Positions 7,933 through 16,102 are shown, counted from the first letter of the stretch. The stretch: DNA of 32,851 nucleotides from NAK19 sp034434515 (GCA_034434515.1 DAOTZA010000100.1:1-32851), one strand, 5' to 3'. Notes: a model not told the origin generated them from the sequence alone. Translations and numbers: made by a program.

Positions 7933-8957
7933 GTAAAAATGTGCGCATTTGCGTTATTGGTATTGGAAGAGCCGGAATGGTTCACGCTCGCAATGTCCGT
8001 TGGCATGTCCCTCACAGTGAATTAGTAGCCATCGTAGATGCTGATGAGGAGCGAGCAAGCAACGCTGCTAAGACGTTGCATTTAGAAGGGCATTTCTACA
8101 ACTGCTTAGAGAGCGCATTAGAGAGTGTGGAATTCGACGCGGTGATGATTACTACTCCAACTTTTACACATGCAGAGTTAGCCATCGCCGCTGCTGAGAG
8201 AGGCAAACATGTCTTTTGTGAAAAACCAATGGCACTGACTCTGGGAGAATGCGATCGAATGATTGAGGCAACGAAGCGTTCAAATGTGATCCTTCAAATA
8301 GGATTTATGAGGCGGTTTGATCCGCCGTTTGTTCAAGCCATGAATCAAATCCAGGAGGGGGTGATTGGCAGACCTCTCATTGTGCGTACTTTAACCCGCG
8401 GTCCCGGTTTACCTCCTCCTTGGGCTCATGATATCAATCGCAGCAATGGCATGCTGGCTGAAGTTAACAGTCATGATTTTGATACCATTCGCTGGCTAGG
8501 GGGTGGTGAATTCAAGGTTATATATGCTCGGGCAAGGGTTAATAAAGCTCTTGAAATCCAACAACAGCATCCTGATTTCTATGACACAGCTATTGTCAGT
8601 TTTGAGCTTGATAATGGGACTTTTGGCTTGTTGGATGGGATTTGCCCGGCTGACTATGGTTATGACGCACGGGCAGAGGTGGTTGGAACAGAAGGAGTGT
8701 TGGTGATTGGAGAACTAAGATCAACCCCTCTCCGACGAGTCACAAAATCTACTGAGGTGGTCGAACCACGTATACCTTCGTGGCCGGTGCGTTTTGCTGA
8801 AGCTTATCAAGCAGAAGCCCAACACTTTGTGGAATGTATACTTAATAATCAAAACCCAACGGTCAATGGATTTGACGGGCGTAAAGCCCTAGAAGGTGTA
8901 ATTGCGGCTAATCAATCGATTCGTGAAGGCAGGCCGGTAGCACTACCCCTAAAATGA
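7929..8957 (+). CDS. Gfo/Idh/MocA-family NAD(P)-dependent oxidoreductase
   Basis: This 342-residue protein starts at a GTG that overlaps the upstream stop as GTGA and has AAGGAG eight bases before it. The N-terminal Rossmann domain shows GIGRAG at residues 11-16 and 'LVAIVDADEERA'; the family EKP motif with the probable catalytic Lys99 follows (CEKPMALT). The C-terminal alpha/beta domain contains 'MLAEVNSHDFDTIRWLGG', where His182 corresponds to the catalytic His of inositol dehydrogenase. The acidic position four residues before it is Glu178 where IolG has Asp. Family members oxidise or reduce inositols, sugars and sugar acids. Here it probably works with the two epimerases; the exact substrate is unknown. 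Confidence 0.88.
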   Translation: MSKNVRICVIGIGRAGMVHARNVRWHVPHSELVAIVDADEERASNAAKTLHLEGHFYNCLESALESVEFDAVMITTPTFTHAELAIAAAERGKHVFCEKPMALTLGECDRMIEATKRSNVILQIGFMRRFDPPFVQAMNQIQEGVIGRPLIVRTLTRGPGLPPPWAHDINRSNGMLAEVNSHDFDTIRWLGGGEFKVIYARARVNKALEIQQQHPDFYDTAIVSFELDNGTFGLLDGICPADYGYDARAEVVGTEGVLVIGELRSTPLRRVTKSTEVVEPRIPSWPVRFAEAYQAEAQHFVECILNNQNPTVNGFDGRKALEGVIAANQSIREGRPVALPLK

Positions 8958-8970
8958 GGTTGTTTCCAGA

Positions 8971-10023
8971 ATGAGAGCGGCATTATTTTATGGTATAGGT
9001 GATATACGGGTTGAGGAAGTACCTATTCCTAGTCCAAACCCTGATCAAGCATTACTAAAAGTTGAAGCAGCAGGTATTTGCGGTACAGACGTGCGCATTC
9101 TGAACAATGGTCATCATCGCATTCCAGTAGGCACTGTGCGTATATTAGGGCACGAATTCAGCGGTGAAATTGTTGAGGTAGGGAAGAATGTGCACGGGCT
9201 CACTGTTGGGACACATGTCGCAATAGCCCCCAATATTGGATGCGGTGTCTGTAGCGAATGTATCTCTGGGTGGACGAATCTTTGCGAGAATTATCAAGCG
9301 TTTGGAATTAGTCTAGATGGGGCGTTTGCGCAATATATGTTGATCACCAGTGATGCCATTCGGCAGGGGAATATTATTCCACTCCCTTCAGAGATACCTT
9401 TTCCAGTTGCAGCTCTTGCCGAACCTCTATCTTGCTGTATAAACGGTCAAGAATCTATCGGGGTAAGGATTGGAGATTTGGTCCTGATCATTGGCAGCGG
9501 CCCAATTGGGGTGATGCACTTGTTACTGGCGAAATTATCTGGTGCAAGGTGTGTGGTCATCAGCGAGATCAACCCAAACAGAGCCGATCTAGCTAGACGC
9601 TTTGGAGCAGACATTGTAGTTAACCCCCAACAAGATAACCTTAAGGAAGTGATCTATTCTCTCTCTGATGGACGAGGAGCAGATGCAGTGATTGTAGCTG
9701 CTTCGTCAGCAGATCTTCAGGCTCAAGCTCTTGAACTGGCTGCCCGCCGTGGCAGGATCAATTTCTTTGGCGGGTTGCCAAAAGACAAGCCAAACGCTAC
9801 TTTAAATACCAATCTAATCCATTATCGTCAATTGATTGTTACGGGTTCTACAGGGGCAAATGTGCACCAATTCCGTACAGCTGTTCATTTGCTAACGTCC
9901 TCTCGCCTGGCTATTGACGGTCTAATTGGCGATTGTCTTCCTCTACACCGAATTAACGAAGGTTTTGAGCGGACAAGAAATGCGCAAGAGATGAGAATGA
10001 TGATTACTCCTAACTTGGAATAA
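8971..10023 (+). CDS. Zinc-dependent medium-chain dehydrogenase (sorbitol/threonine dehydrogenase-like)
   Basis: This 350-residue alcohol dehydrogenase has the catalytic zinc ligands Cys37 (GICGTD) and His61-Glu62 (GHEFSG), and four structural zinc cysteines at 91, 94, 97 and 105 (CGVCSEC...C). The Rossmann motif is IIGSGPIG, followed by 'VVISEINPNRADLARRFGAD', where the acidic residue suggests NAD. The overall layout is that of polyol and L-threonine dehydrogenases. In this operon oxidation of a polyol or sugar hydroxyl is most likely. The ribosome-binding site is weak (GAGG about 14 bases upstream), so translation may depend on coupling to the preceding gene, which ends 13 bases earlier. 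Confidence 0.9.
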   Translation: MRAALFYGIGDIRVEEVPIPSPNPDQALLKVEAAGICGTDVRILNNGHHRIPVGTVRILGHEFSGEIVEVGKNVHGLTVGTHVAIAPNIGCGVCSECISGWTNLCENYQAFGISLDGAFAQYMLITSDAIRQGNIIPLPSEIPFPVAALAEPLSCCINGQESIGVRIGDLVLIIGSGPIGVMHLLLAKLSGARCVVISEINPNRADLARRFGADIVVNPQQDNLKEVIYSLSDGRGADAVIVAASSADLQAQALELAARRGRINFFGGLPKDKPNATLNTNLIHYRQLIVTGSTGANVHQFRTAVHLLTSSRLAIDGLIGDCLPLHRINEGFERTRNAQEMRMMITPNLE

Positions 10024-10053
10024 AAATATCATGAAATTTGGAGGATTTACCTT

Positions 10054-11493
10054 ATGACTCAAGAGATTCAACTCTATATCAACGGCAAGTGGGTACCTTC
10101 CTCTTCGAGAGAAACTTTTGATGTATTTGATCCGGCCACAGGTGAAGTGATTGGACGGGCGGCTTCTGCTACGAAAGAGGATGTGTCAAAGGCAATTGAG
10201 GCAGCTCATGAAGCATTTCCCCAATGGGCAAAACTTCCTCCCATAGAGAGAGGAAAAATCTTGAAAAAGGCAGCCCAATTAGCGCGAGAACGAGCGAAAG
10301 AACTGGGACGTTTGTTGACGGTTGAACAAGGAAAACCTCTCAGCGAAGCAATCGGAGAAGTTAACGCCTCAGCAGACGCGCTTGAATTCTTTGGGGAAGA
10401 AGCTTGGCGAATTCAAGGAGAAATACTTCCTCCCAATAAACCAAATCGACGGAGTTTCGTGATTAAGCAACCATTAGGTGTGGTCGTAACAATCAGCTCG
10501 TGGAATTATCCTATTCTCCTAATGAGTTGGAAACTAGGACCAGCCCTAGTTACTGGTAACACGGTAGTGGCAAAACCACCGTCCGAGACTCCCTTAGCGT
10601 TAACTATGTTTATGGTAATTCTATCGGAGGCTGGTGCTCCTCCGGGAGTCGTTAACATTCTTACTGGCCGGGGAAGTGTGCTTGGCTCAGCCTTAGTACG
10701 GCATCCTCTTACTGCCAAGGTGGCGATTACCGGCCAAACTGATACAGGACGTAAGATCATGGAAATGGCTGCTGAGGGGATTAAGAAAGTATCTCTAGAA
10801 CTTGGCGGGCATACCCCCTTCATTGTATTCGAGGACGCTGATATAGAAAAAGCAATCAATGACGGCGTCCTGCGCTCCTTCCGTAACATGGGTCAAATCT
10901 GCAATGCCATCAATCGCATTTATGTCCACAAATCTATCTTACAGACATTTGTAGAGGGTTTTGTGGAAGTTACAAAAAAACTATCCATCGATCACGGACT
11001 TAACGATCCAGACCTTGGATCAATGTGTACTAGAGGGGGGATTGAAAAAACTCGTCAACACATTGAGGACGCTCTGGCAAAAGGGGCTAGATTGTTAACG
11101 GGTGGCAAACCTCCAAAGGGTGAAAAATATCAAAAGGGTTTTTTCTTTGAACCCTCTGTGCTTATAGATGTCAATCATAATATGCTGGTGATGCGCGAAG
11201 AAACTTTTGGCCCGTTAGCACCGATTATGGGTTTTGATACCGTTGACGAGGCCATTGCATTGGCAAATGATAGCCCTTACGGCTTGGTTTCTTACGTGTA
11301 CACCAATAATTTACGCACTATTCTAAAGGCATGTGAAGAACTCCAATGTGGCACGGTTGGAATTAACAATGTTGCCGGTGGTGAATTTCCTTATCCGTAC
11401 GGAGGCTGGAAGGAAAGTGGTTTGGGTATTGAGAATTCCCATCATGCCACTGAACAATACTTACAACTTAAACACATCCGCCTCGAACTATAA
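10054..11493 (+). CDS. NAD(P)-dependent aldehyde dehydrogenase (succinate-semialdehyde dehydrogenase-like)
   Basis: This 479-residue ALDH has all the catalytic hallmarks: Asn151 (SSWNYP), Lys174 (VVAKPPSETP, NADP/NAD ribose contact), Glu249 (SLELGGHTPFIV) and nucleophile Cys283 (GQICNAINR). Length and motif spacing fit the SSDH/lactaldehyde/glyceraldehyde dehydrogenase group. It starts at an ATG nine bases after GGAGG. In this operon it probably oxidises a sugar-derived aldehyde to an acid, either on the way to the aldolase substrate or by removing a cleavage product such as glyceraldehyde. No specificity pocket can be read with confidence. Confidence 0.92.
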   Translation: MTQEIQLYINGKWVPSSSRETFDVFDPATGEVIGRAASATKEDVSKAIEAAHEAFPQWAKLPPIERGKILKKAAQLARERAKELGRLLTVEQGKPLSEAIGEVNASADALEFFGEEAWRIQGEILPPNKPNRRSFVIKQPLGVVVTISSWNYPILLMSWKLGPALVTGNTVVAKPPSETPLALTMFMVILSEAGAPPGVVNILTGRGSVLGSALVRHPLTAKVAITGQTDTGRKIMEMAAEGIKKVSLELGGHTPFIVFEDADIEKAINDGVLRSFRNMGQICNAINRIYVHKSILQTFVEGFVEVTKKLSIDHGLNDPDLGSMCTRGGIEKTRQHIEDALAKGARLLTGGKPPKGEKYQKGFFFEPSVLIDVNHNMLVMREETFGPLAPIMGFDTVDEAIALANDSPYGLVSYVYTNNLRTILKACEELQCGTVGINNVAGGEFPYPYGGWKESGLGIENSHHATEQYLQLKHIRLEL

Positions 11494-11502
11494 GGAGAGA
11501 TG

Positions 11503-12081
11503 ATGAACGATTACATACCCCCAATTCGAACAGTAGATTTTTCAAGCGGTGTAACATCCCCTGCACATCAAGTCTTACGACGCACTCTCAAAGATATTAG
11601 GGCAATGTTCTTTGATCAAACCGCAGTTACCCAGATTTTGCAACAAGAGGGAAATAGATTGATTTATGAAGTATATGTAAATGATGTGCCAGAAACAATC
11701 GAACATTTACCATTTTGTACCACAATTATCTACCCTGGCTGTGTCGGAAAAGAGTATCATATGACGAAAGGGCACTTTCATTCTCAACGTCAGCGAGCGG
11801 AGATCTATCTCGGACTGGCAGGTAAGGGTATCCTTCTAATCCAAAACGATGAAGGCATCGTCAGAATGATCGAGATGGAAAAAGGAACAGTCGGATACGT
11901 GCCGCCTGGATGGGCGCATCGGACAATTAACACAGGCGATCAGCCATTCATATTCTTCGCTGTGTATCCTGGTGATGCAGGGCACGATTATCAAACGATC
12001 GAGAAACAAGGATTTGCATGTCTTCTTGTCAACGAGAATGGAGGCCCTCGTCTCATTGAGAACCCCAACTGGAATAGATAA
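11503..12081 (+). CDS. Cupin-type (archaeal-type) glucose-6-phosphate isomerase
   Basis: This 192-residue single-domain cupin matches the cPGI family (PF06560) first described in Pyrococcus and Thermococcus. The metal site is complete: His91 and His93 with Glu100 (KGHFHSQRQRAEIY), and His139 (PPGWAHRTINTG). The conserved 'YPGCVGKEYHMTKGH' block before it binds phosphate and substrate. It should interconvert glucose 6-phosphate and fructose 6-phosphate, or an analogous sugar phosphate. Tandem ATGs occur at 11500 and 11503; the second is favoured because AGGAG lies five bases before it, against two for the first. Being in a catabolic operon, it may act on the product of the kinase encoded next. 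Confidence 0.9.
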   Translation: MNDYIPPIRTVDFSSGVTSPAHQVLRRTLKDIRAMFFDQTAVTQILQQEGNRLIYEVYVNDVPETIEHLPFCTTIIYPGCVGKEYHMTKGHFHSQRQRAEIYLGLAGKGILLIQNDEGIVRMIEMEKGTVGYVPPGWAHRTINTGDQPFIFFAVYPGDAGHDYQTIEKQGFACLLVNENGGPRLIENPNWNR

Positions 12082-12111
12082 CCTTGTTTCTAGTAGGATA
12101 TGGAGAGAAGG

Positions 12112-13677
12112 ATGGGTGAGGTGTATCTGCTTGGAATAGACCTTGGGACAACTGCTACAAAAGCTGGTCTTTATGATGAAAAAGGACAATTAATCGCCGA
12201 GGCCTATGAAGAGTCGAAGCTATATTATCCCAAACCGGGCTGGGTTACCCAAGACCCGGATGACATCTATGGCTCAGCCGTTCGAACAATACGGGAATGC
12301 ATCCAAAAAAGTCAGATCAATCCAGCTCACATTGCGGCGATCTCATTTGATGGGCAAATGGCTGGCATTGGAAGTGTTGATTCGCGTTGGGATGTTCCTA
12401 CACCTTATGACTCTTGGTTAGATACGCGCTGCCGGGCATACATTGACCGTCTAAAGACAAAAGAAGAGCGCATCATCATGCTTAGCGGCGGCCCTCCTAG
12501 TATTTCACACGGTGCAAAAATTCTTTGGTGGAAACATGAGCAACCAGAAATTTTTCAAAGGATAACCAAGTTTGTCGTACCGGGTGGCTATGTGGCAGGG
12601 AGGATGGCTGGGCTTAGGGGTGATGAAGCATTTATTGATTATACCTATTTGCATTTTAGCTGTTTCAGCGACACAGACGCCCAAAAATGGAGTCCAGAGT
12701 TGCTGGAATATTTTGAAATACCAGAAGAGAAAATGCCACGCATTGTCAAACCTTGGGAAATTATCGGTTATGTGACGAAAACCGCGGCTGAAGAAAGTGG
12801 TTTACTCGAAGGCATACCCATCGCAGCAGGATGTGGTGATCAAGCTGCAGGAATGCTTGGAGCTGGAATGGTAAAAGCAGGGATGATCTTCGATGTTGCT
12901 GGAACAGCGTCTGTGTTTGCAGTGTGCATCGATCAGTTTGTAACAGACCATTCAAATCGCACTCTTTTCACCGCTCACCTTCCATTGCAAGGTTTATATT
13001 ATGTATTGGCGTATATTAATGGGGGTGGGCTGAATTTGCGTTGGTTCCGAGATGAAATTGCCAAACATGAAAAAGAAGAAAATGCAAAAATGGGGGGTGG
13101 GTTTTACTCGGATTTTGATGAAAGAGCAGACCAAATTCCCCCAGGTAGCGAATCGTTGCTCTTCCTTCCCCATTTGGGCGGCCGGGTTTGCCCTAGTGAA
13201 CCTAACCTGCGGGGAGTTTACTTCGGCTTACACTGGTCACACTCGAAAGCCCATCTTTACCGAGCTATGTTGGAAGGCGTCGTTTTCGAGTATGCTGTAT
13301 ATCAAGAGATTGTCAAACAGTTATTACCGAAGCTTGACTTTATTGAGACAAGAGTAATTGGCGGAGGAGCAAGGAGTCGTATCTGGAATCAAATTAAAGC
13401 TGATGTACTTAATGTGCCTTACATCACATTGAATCGCCAAGAATTTTCTACGTTAGGTTCAGCTATTCTTGCTGGCTACTCTGTAGGTGTTTATAAGGAC
13501 ATGGCATCTGTGGCACAGTCGTTTGTGCAACCAGTTCAACGAATAAACCCTCGTCCTGAATTTCACCAACAATATCAACCTTATATCTCTTTGTATAAAC
13601 GTCTCGTAGGGGAAGTAAAACCCTTATTTGATGATCTTGCTACTATCTCAGAGACAGGGCTCAGTAATGAAAGGTAA
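12112..13677 (+). CDS. FGGY-family carbohydrate kinase (xylulokinase/gluconokinase-like)
   Basis: This 521-residue kinase has the two-domain FGGY architecture. The N-terminal phosphate loop is 'LLGIDLGTTATKAGLYD'; the catalytic Asp lies in 'AAGCGDQAAGMLGAG'; the C-terminal ATP site includes 'VIGGGARSRIWNQIKADV' and 'EFSTLGSAILAG'. FGGY enzymes phosphorylate xylulose, ribulose, gluconate, glycerol, erythritol and similar compounds. Xylulokinase- or gluconokinase-like activity fits the context of an epimerase pair before it and a KDPG-type aldolase after it. The ATG at 12112 is preferred over 12100 because GGAGA precedes it and the family starts just before the LLGIDLG strand. The end overlaps the next gene by 11 bases. 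Confidence 0.9.
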   Translation: MGEVYLLGIDLGTTATKAGLYDEKGQLIAEAYEESKLYYPKPGWVTQDPDDIYGSAVRTIRECIQKSQINPAHIAAISFDGQMAGIGSVDSRWDVPTPYDSWLDTRCRAYIDRLKTKEERIIMLSGGPPSISHGAKILWWKHEQPEIFQRITKFVVPGGYVAGRMAGLRGDEAFIDYTYLHFSCFSDTDAQKWSPELLEYFEIPEEKMPRIVKPWEIIGYVTKTAAEESGLLEGIPIAAGCGDQAAGMLGAGMVKAGMIFDVAGTASVFAVCIDQFVTDHSNRTLFTAHLPLQGLYYVLAYINGGGLNLRWFRDEIAKHEKEENAKMGGGFYSDFDERADQIPPGSESLLFLPHLGGRVCPSEPNLRGVYFGLHWSHSKAHLYRAMLEGVVFEYAVYQEIVKQLLPKLDFIETRVIGGGARSRIWNQIKADVLNVPYITLNRQEFSTLGSAILAGYSVGVYKDMASVAQSFVQPVQRINPRPEFHQQYQPYISLYKRLVGEVKPLFDDLATISETGLSNER

Positions 13678-14650
13678 AGTCCTAATTACTGCGCGGTCCT
13701 TTCGTAGAATTCCCGGTCCTCATATTGAGGAATGGCATAAAGAGGGATATGAAATCGTGGTCCCCCCTTATGATCGCCCATTGGAAGCTGAGGAATTAAT
13801 TGAGTTTATACGAGATGTAGATGCAGCAATACTCGGTTTAGACAAGGCAACACGTGAAGTGTTGGTTATGGCGTCGAATTTAAAAGTAATATCCAGACAT
13901 GGTGTAGGGGTGGATAATATCGATCTCAAAACAGCCTCCGAACGAGGGATTGTTGTAACCATAACACCTGGCGCAAATAGCATTGCTGTCGCTGAACTGA
14001 CGATGGCCTTGATCTTCGCTTTGGCCCGTAAAATTCCCGCTCATGATCGGATGGTTCGCGGCGGGAAATGGGGACGATTGGAAGGTTTTGAGATTATGGG
14101 GAGTACGTTGGGTTTAATTGGAGCGGGCAAAATTGGTAGAGAAGTGGGGACTCGCGCCCATGCCCTTGGAATGCGAATTCTTTTTACAGACCCCCTTCGC
14201 CCGCCTGAAGAGTGGTTACAAAAGACTCAAGCCAAACAGGTGTCTCTGGAAGATTTATTATCCTCAAGTGATTTTATTAGTTTACATTTGCCATTGAATG
14301 ACGAAACACGCAATATACTTGATTCCGCTCGGATAGGTTTATTGAAGCCTTCTGCCTTTGTTATAAATACAGCACGAGGAGGTTTACTAGACGAAAAGGC
14401 ATTGTTTGAAGCATTGAAGAATGGGAGAATTGCTGGAGCGGCGATTGACACGTTCAATTTAGAACCGCCTGATTCCTCTCAGTTCACCGAACTTGACAAT
14501 TTTATTGCCACCCCTCACATCGGTTCGGCGACTTATCAAACAACACTTCGTATGGGATGGTTAGCAACTCAAAATGCATTATGTGTCCTAAAGGGAGAGC
14601 GTCCTCAGCATGTCGTCAACCCTGAAGTTTATTGGGGAGCAAAAGGATGA
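13667..14650 (+). CDS. D-isomer-specific 2-hydroxyacid dehydrogenase
   Basis: This 327-residue NAD(P)-dependent dehydrogenase is related to phosphoglycerate dehydrogenase and 2-ketogluconate/hydroxypyruvate reductases. The cofactor motif GAGKIG is at residues 152-157, and the catalytic triad is Arg237 (NTARGGLLDE), Glu266 (FNLEPP) and His284 (TPHIGSAT). It lacks the ACT/ASB domains of biosynthetic SerA, so serine biosynthesis is unlikely. The ATG at 13667 lies within the end of the kinase gene, and the gene ends with an ATGA overlap with the aldolase. By analogy with kgu operons, where a member of this family reduces 2-keto-6-phosphogluconate, it may reduce a 2-keto sugar acid; this is inference. 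Confidence 0.88.
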   Translation: MKGKVLITARSFRRIPGPHIEEWHKEGYEIVVPPYDRPLEAEELIEFIRDVDAAILGLDKATREVLVMASNLKVISRHGVGVDNIDLKTASERGIVVTITPGANSIAVAELTMALIFALARKIPAHDRMVRGGKWGRLEGFEIMGSTLGLIGAGKIGREVGTRAHALGMRILFTDPLRPPEEWLQKTQAKQVSLEDLLSSSDFISLHLPLNDETRNILDSARIGLLKPSAFVINTARGGLLDEKALFEALKNGRIAGAAIDTFNLEPPDSSQFTELDNFIATPHIGSATYQTTLRMGWLATQNALCVLKGERPQHVVNPEVYWGAKG

Positions 14651-15279
14651 ATGAAATAATAAATCGCATTCAAAAACAAGCGATCATACCAGTTATAACA
14701 GTGGATTCCAGCAAGGATGCCGAGTGGGTATGTGAAGTTCTCGTTGACGCAGGAATGCAAGTGATCGAGATCACATTCCGCACAGAAGCCGCGGTTGAGA
14801 GTATAGCGGTAGCCAAGAGTCTTTTTCCCGATCTAATTATAGGAGCAGGAACAGTATTATCACTAAAACAAGCTTCTAGAGCCGCGCAAGCAGGTGCTAC
14901 TTTTTTAGTTTCCCCTGCTTTAGATGTGGAGCTTGTTGAATGGTCAATTCAAAATCAACTCATTGCTATACCGGGTGTAGTTACCCCAACTGAAATTCTA
15001 ACAGCATTAAAGCATGGCGTAAAGGTAATGAAATTTTTTCCAGCAGAAGCTTACGGAGGAACGAAAACAATAGACGCTTTGAAAGGGCCTTTTCCCGACG
15101 TAAAATTCCTGCCAACAGGAGGAATTAATTCTAACAATGCAATCGATTACTTAAGGCTGTCGAACGTGATTGCGGTAGGGGGGACATGGATGGTCAAACC
15201 TGATCTGATCAAAAAACGTGATAAAAAGACTATCTATCAATTGTCAACAGAAGCTCTCCAGATTGTAAAGTCACTATAA
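14647..15279 (+). CDS. eda: KDPG/KHG aldolase (2-dehydro-3-deoxy-phosphogluconate aldolase)
   Basis: This 210-residue class I aldolase has the diagnostic residues of Eda: Glu41 and Arg45 in 'VIEITFRTEAAV', Schiff-base Lys129 in 'GVKVMKFFPAE', and the phosphate-binding 'FLPTGGI'. It cleaves 2-keto-3-deoxy-6-phosphogluconate to pyruvate and glyceraldehyde 3-phosphate, or the related 4-hydroxy-2-oxoglutarate or KDPGal. The start overlaps the upstream stop as ATGA. It is the last gene of the carbohydrate operon and gives the pathway its outlet to central metabolism. No 6-phosphogluconate dehydratase or sugar-acid dehydratase is present in the window, so that step must be encoded elsewhere or bypassed. 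Confidence 0.92.
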   Translation: MNEIINRIQKQAIIPVITVDSSKDAEWVCEVLVDAGMQVIEITFRTEAAVESIAVAKSLFPDLIIGAGTVLSLKQASRAAQAGATFLVSPALDVELVEWSIQNQLIAIPGVVTPTEILTALKHGVKVMKFFPAEAYGGTKTIDALKGPFPDVKFLPTGGINSNNAIDYLRLSNVIAVGGTWMVKPDLIKKRDKKTIYQLSTEALQIVKSL

Positions 15280-15336
15280 CAACCAAGTACACCCAAATGA
15301 AAATTTACAACCTCCAGCAACAGACATCATTCTATA

Positions 15337-15357
15337 TGCGGAAGTCACACTTCTGCA
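15337..15357 (+). terminator. Hairpin at the end of the carbohydrate operon, possible terminator
   Basis: TGCGGAAGT (15337-15345) pairs with ACTTCTGCA (15349-15357), nine pairs with one G-U, around a three-base loop. It lies 58 bases after the last stop of the operon and before a convergent toxin-antitoxin module. There is no U-run, so it would need Rho or act as a 3'-end protector. Confidence 0.4.
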
Positions 15358-15431
15358 ATATACCAAGTGCATTGCTCTGATGGTTTCTGCCCATCCTGCA
15401 AATGGGTAAAAGGTTATGCGTTTACAAAGCC

Positions 15432-15731
15432 TTAGGCTGAAACGCGCGGCCTTACTTCCCGATCAAGACGATCACCTAAGGTATCAAGAGCCACATCTAA
15501 ATCATAATCCGCTTGCAACCCCATCCAGAACTGAGGGGAAGTGCCAAAATAACGCGATAATCGCAAGGCGGTATCGGCTGTCACGCTGCGAACCCCCTGC
15601 ACAATTTCATTGATCAACCGTGCCTCAACGCCGATATCTGTTGCAAGCTGATTTGGACTTAGGTTCATTGGCTTCAAAAATTCTTCGATTAATATCTCGC
15701 CCGGGTGAACCGGCCTTAACCTTTCAGTCAT
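15432..15731 (-). CDS. higA: HigA-family antitoxin (XRE helix-turn-helix)
   Basis: This 99-residue antitoxin contains 'VHPGEILIEEFLKPMNLSPNQLA', the HigA/VapI opening, then a helix-turn-helix 'IGVEARLINEIVQGVRSVTADTALRLSRYFGTS' and the 'PQFWMGLQADYDL' family tail. It neutralises the toxin encoded just upstream on the same strand and normally represses the shared promoter. The gap between the two genes is 14 bases, and the toxin-first order is characteristic of higBA. A weak AGGGAAAA precedes the ATG, so expression may rely on read-through coupling from the toxin gene. It converges on the end of the carbohydrate operon. Confidence 0.92.
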   Translation of the reverse strand: MTERLRPVHPGEILIEEFLKPMNLSPNQLATDIGVEARLINEIVQGVRSVTADTALRLSRYFGTSPQFWMGLQADYDLDVALDTLGDRLDREVRPRVSA

Positions 15732-15745
15732 TTTTCCCTGCCAAT

Positions 15746-16027
15746 CTAATGGTAATCGGTAATTTCAACATCATACGCGTTACCATTTTCCCAACGAAAG
15801 CAAATCCGCCATTGGTCATTAATCCGCACGCTCCATTGTCCTGCTCTATCCCCGCTTAATTTTTCCAACCGATTTGCGGGCGGTATTCTCAAATCGTTTA
15901 GGTTCATAGCATTATTGATCATTCGTAACTTACGCAAAGCGACTTGCTGAATATCAAGCGGCAATTTTCGAGAACGTTGACGCTGGTAAATCCTTTGCGT
16001 CTCGTCGTCTTTGAAGGTCTTAATCAC
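15746..16027 (-). CDS. higB: HigB-family toxin (RelE/ParE superfamily)
   Basis: This 93-residue protein begins 'MIKTFKDDETQRIYQRQRS', the standard HigB opening, and carries 'RLEKLSGDRAGQWSVRINDQWRICFRW' followed by 'YDVEITDYH', the core of the plasmid-maintenance killer family. HigB toxins are ribosome-dependent mRNA endonucleases of the RelE fold. The start codon is GTG. With the promoter seen just upstream, transcription would begin at about this GTG, so the mRNA may be leaderless; the AAAGAG before it is too close to serve as a ribosome-binding site. The protein is full length with no frameshift, so the module is probably active. Confidence 0.92.
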   Translation of the reverse strand: MIKTFKDDETQRIYQRQRSRKLPLDIQQVALRKLRMINNAMNLNDLRIPPANRLEKLSGDRAGQWSVRINDQWRICFRWENGNAYDVEITDYH

Positions 16028-16033
16028 CTCTTT

Positions 16034-16062
16034 ATTCTATGGTGTATTGTAATAAATGTCAA
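16034..16062 (-). promoter_or_regulatory. Promoter of higBA
   Basis: On the minus strand, TTGACA (16057-16062), a 17-base spacer and TAGAAT (16034-16039) form a near-perfect sigma-70 promoter. Plus-strand TTTATT (16031-16036) and AATAAA (16051-16056) are an exact inverted repeat whose centres are 20 bases apart, flanking the spacer; this is a plausible HigA operator. Confidence 0.8.
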
Positions 16063-16102
16063 CTGCGCCCTAGAGACTTTTAGAAGTTTTCGGCACTCAC
16101 CC

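Noticed and set aside
13667..14650. Reading the hydroxyacid dehydrogenase as biosynthetic SerA
   Set aside because: It lacks the C-terminal ACT/ASB domains and sits in a sugar catabolic operon.
15280..15431. Possible attachment site or RNA gene at the end of the carbohydrate operon
   Set aside because: No tRNA fold, integrase or flanking direct repeats were found; only the hairpin at 15337-15357 is supported.
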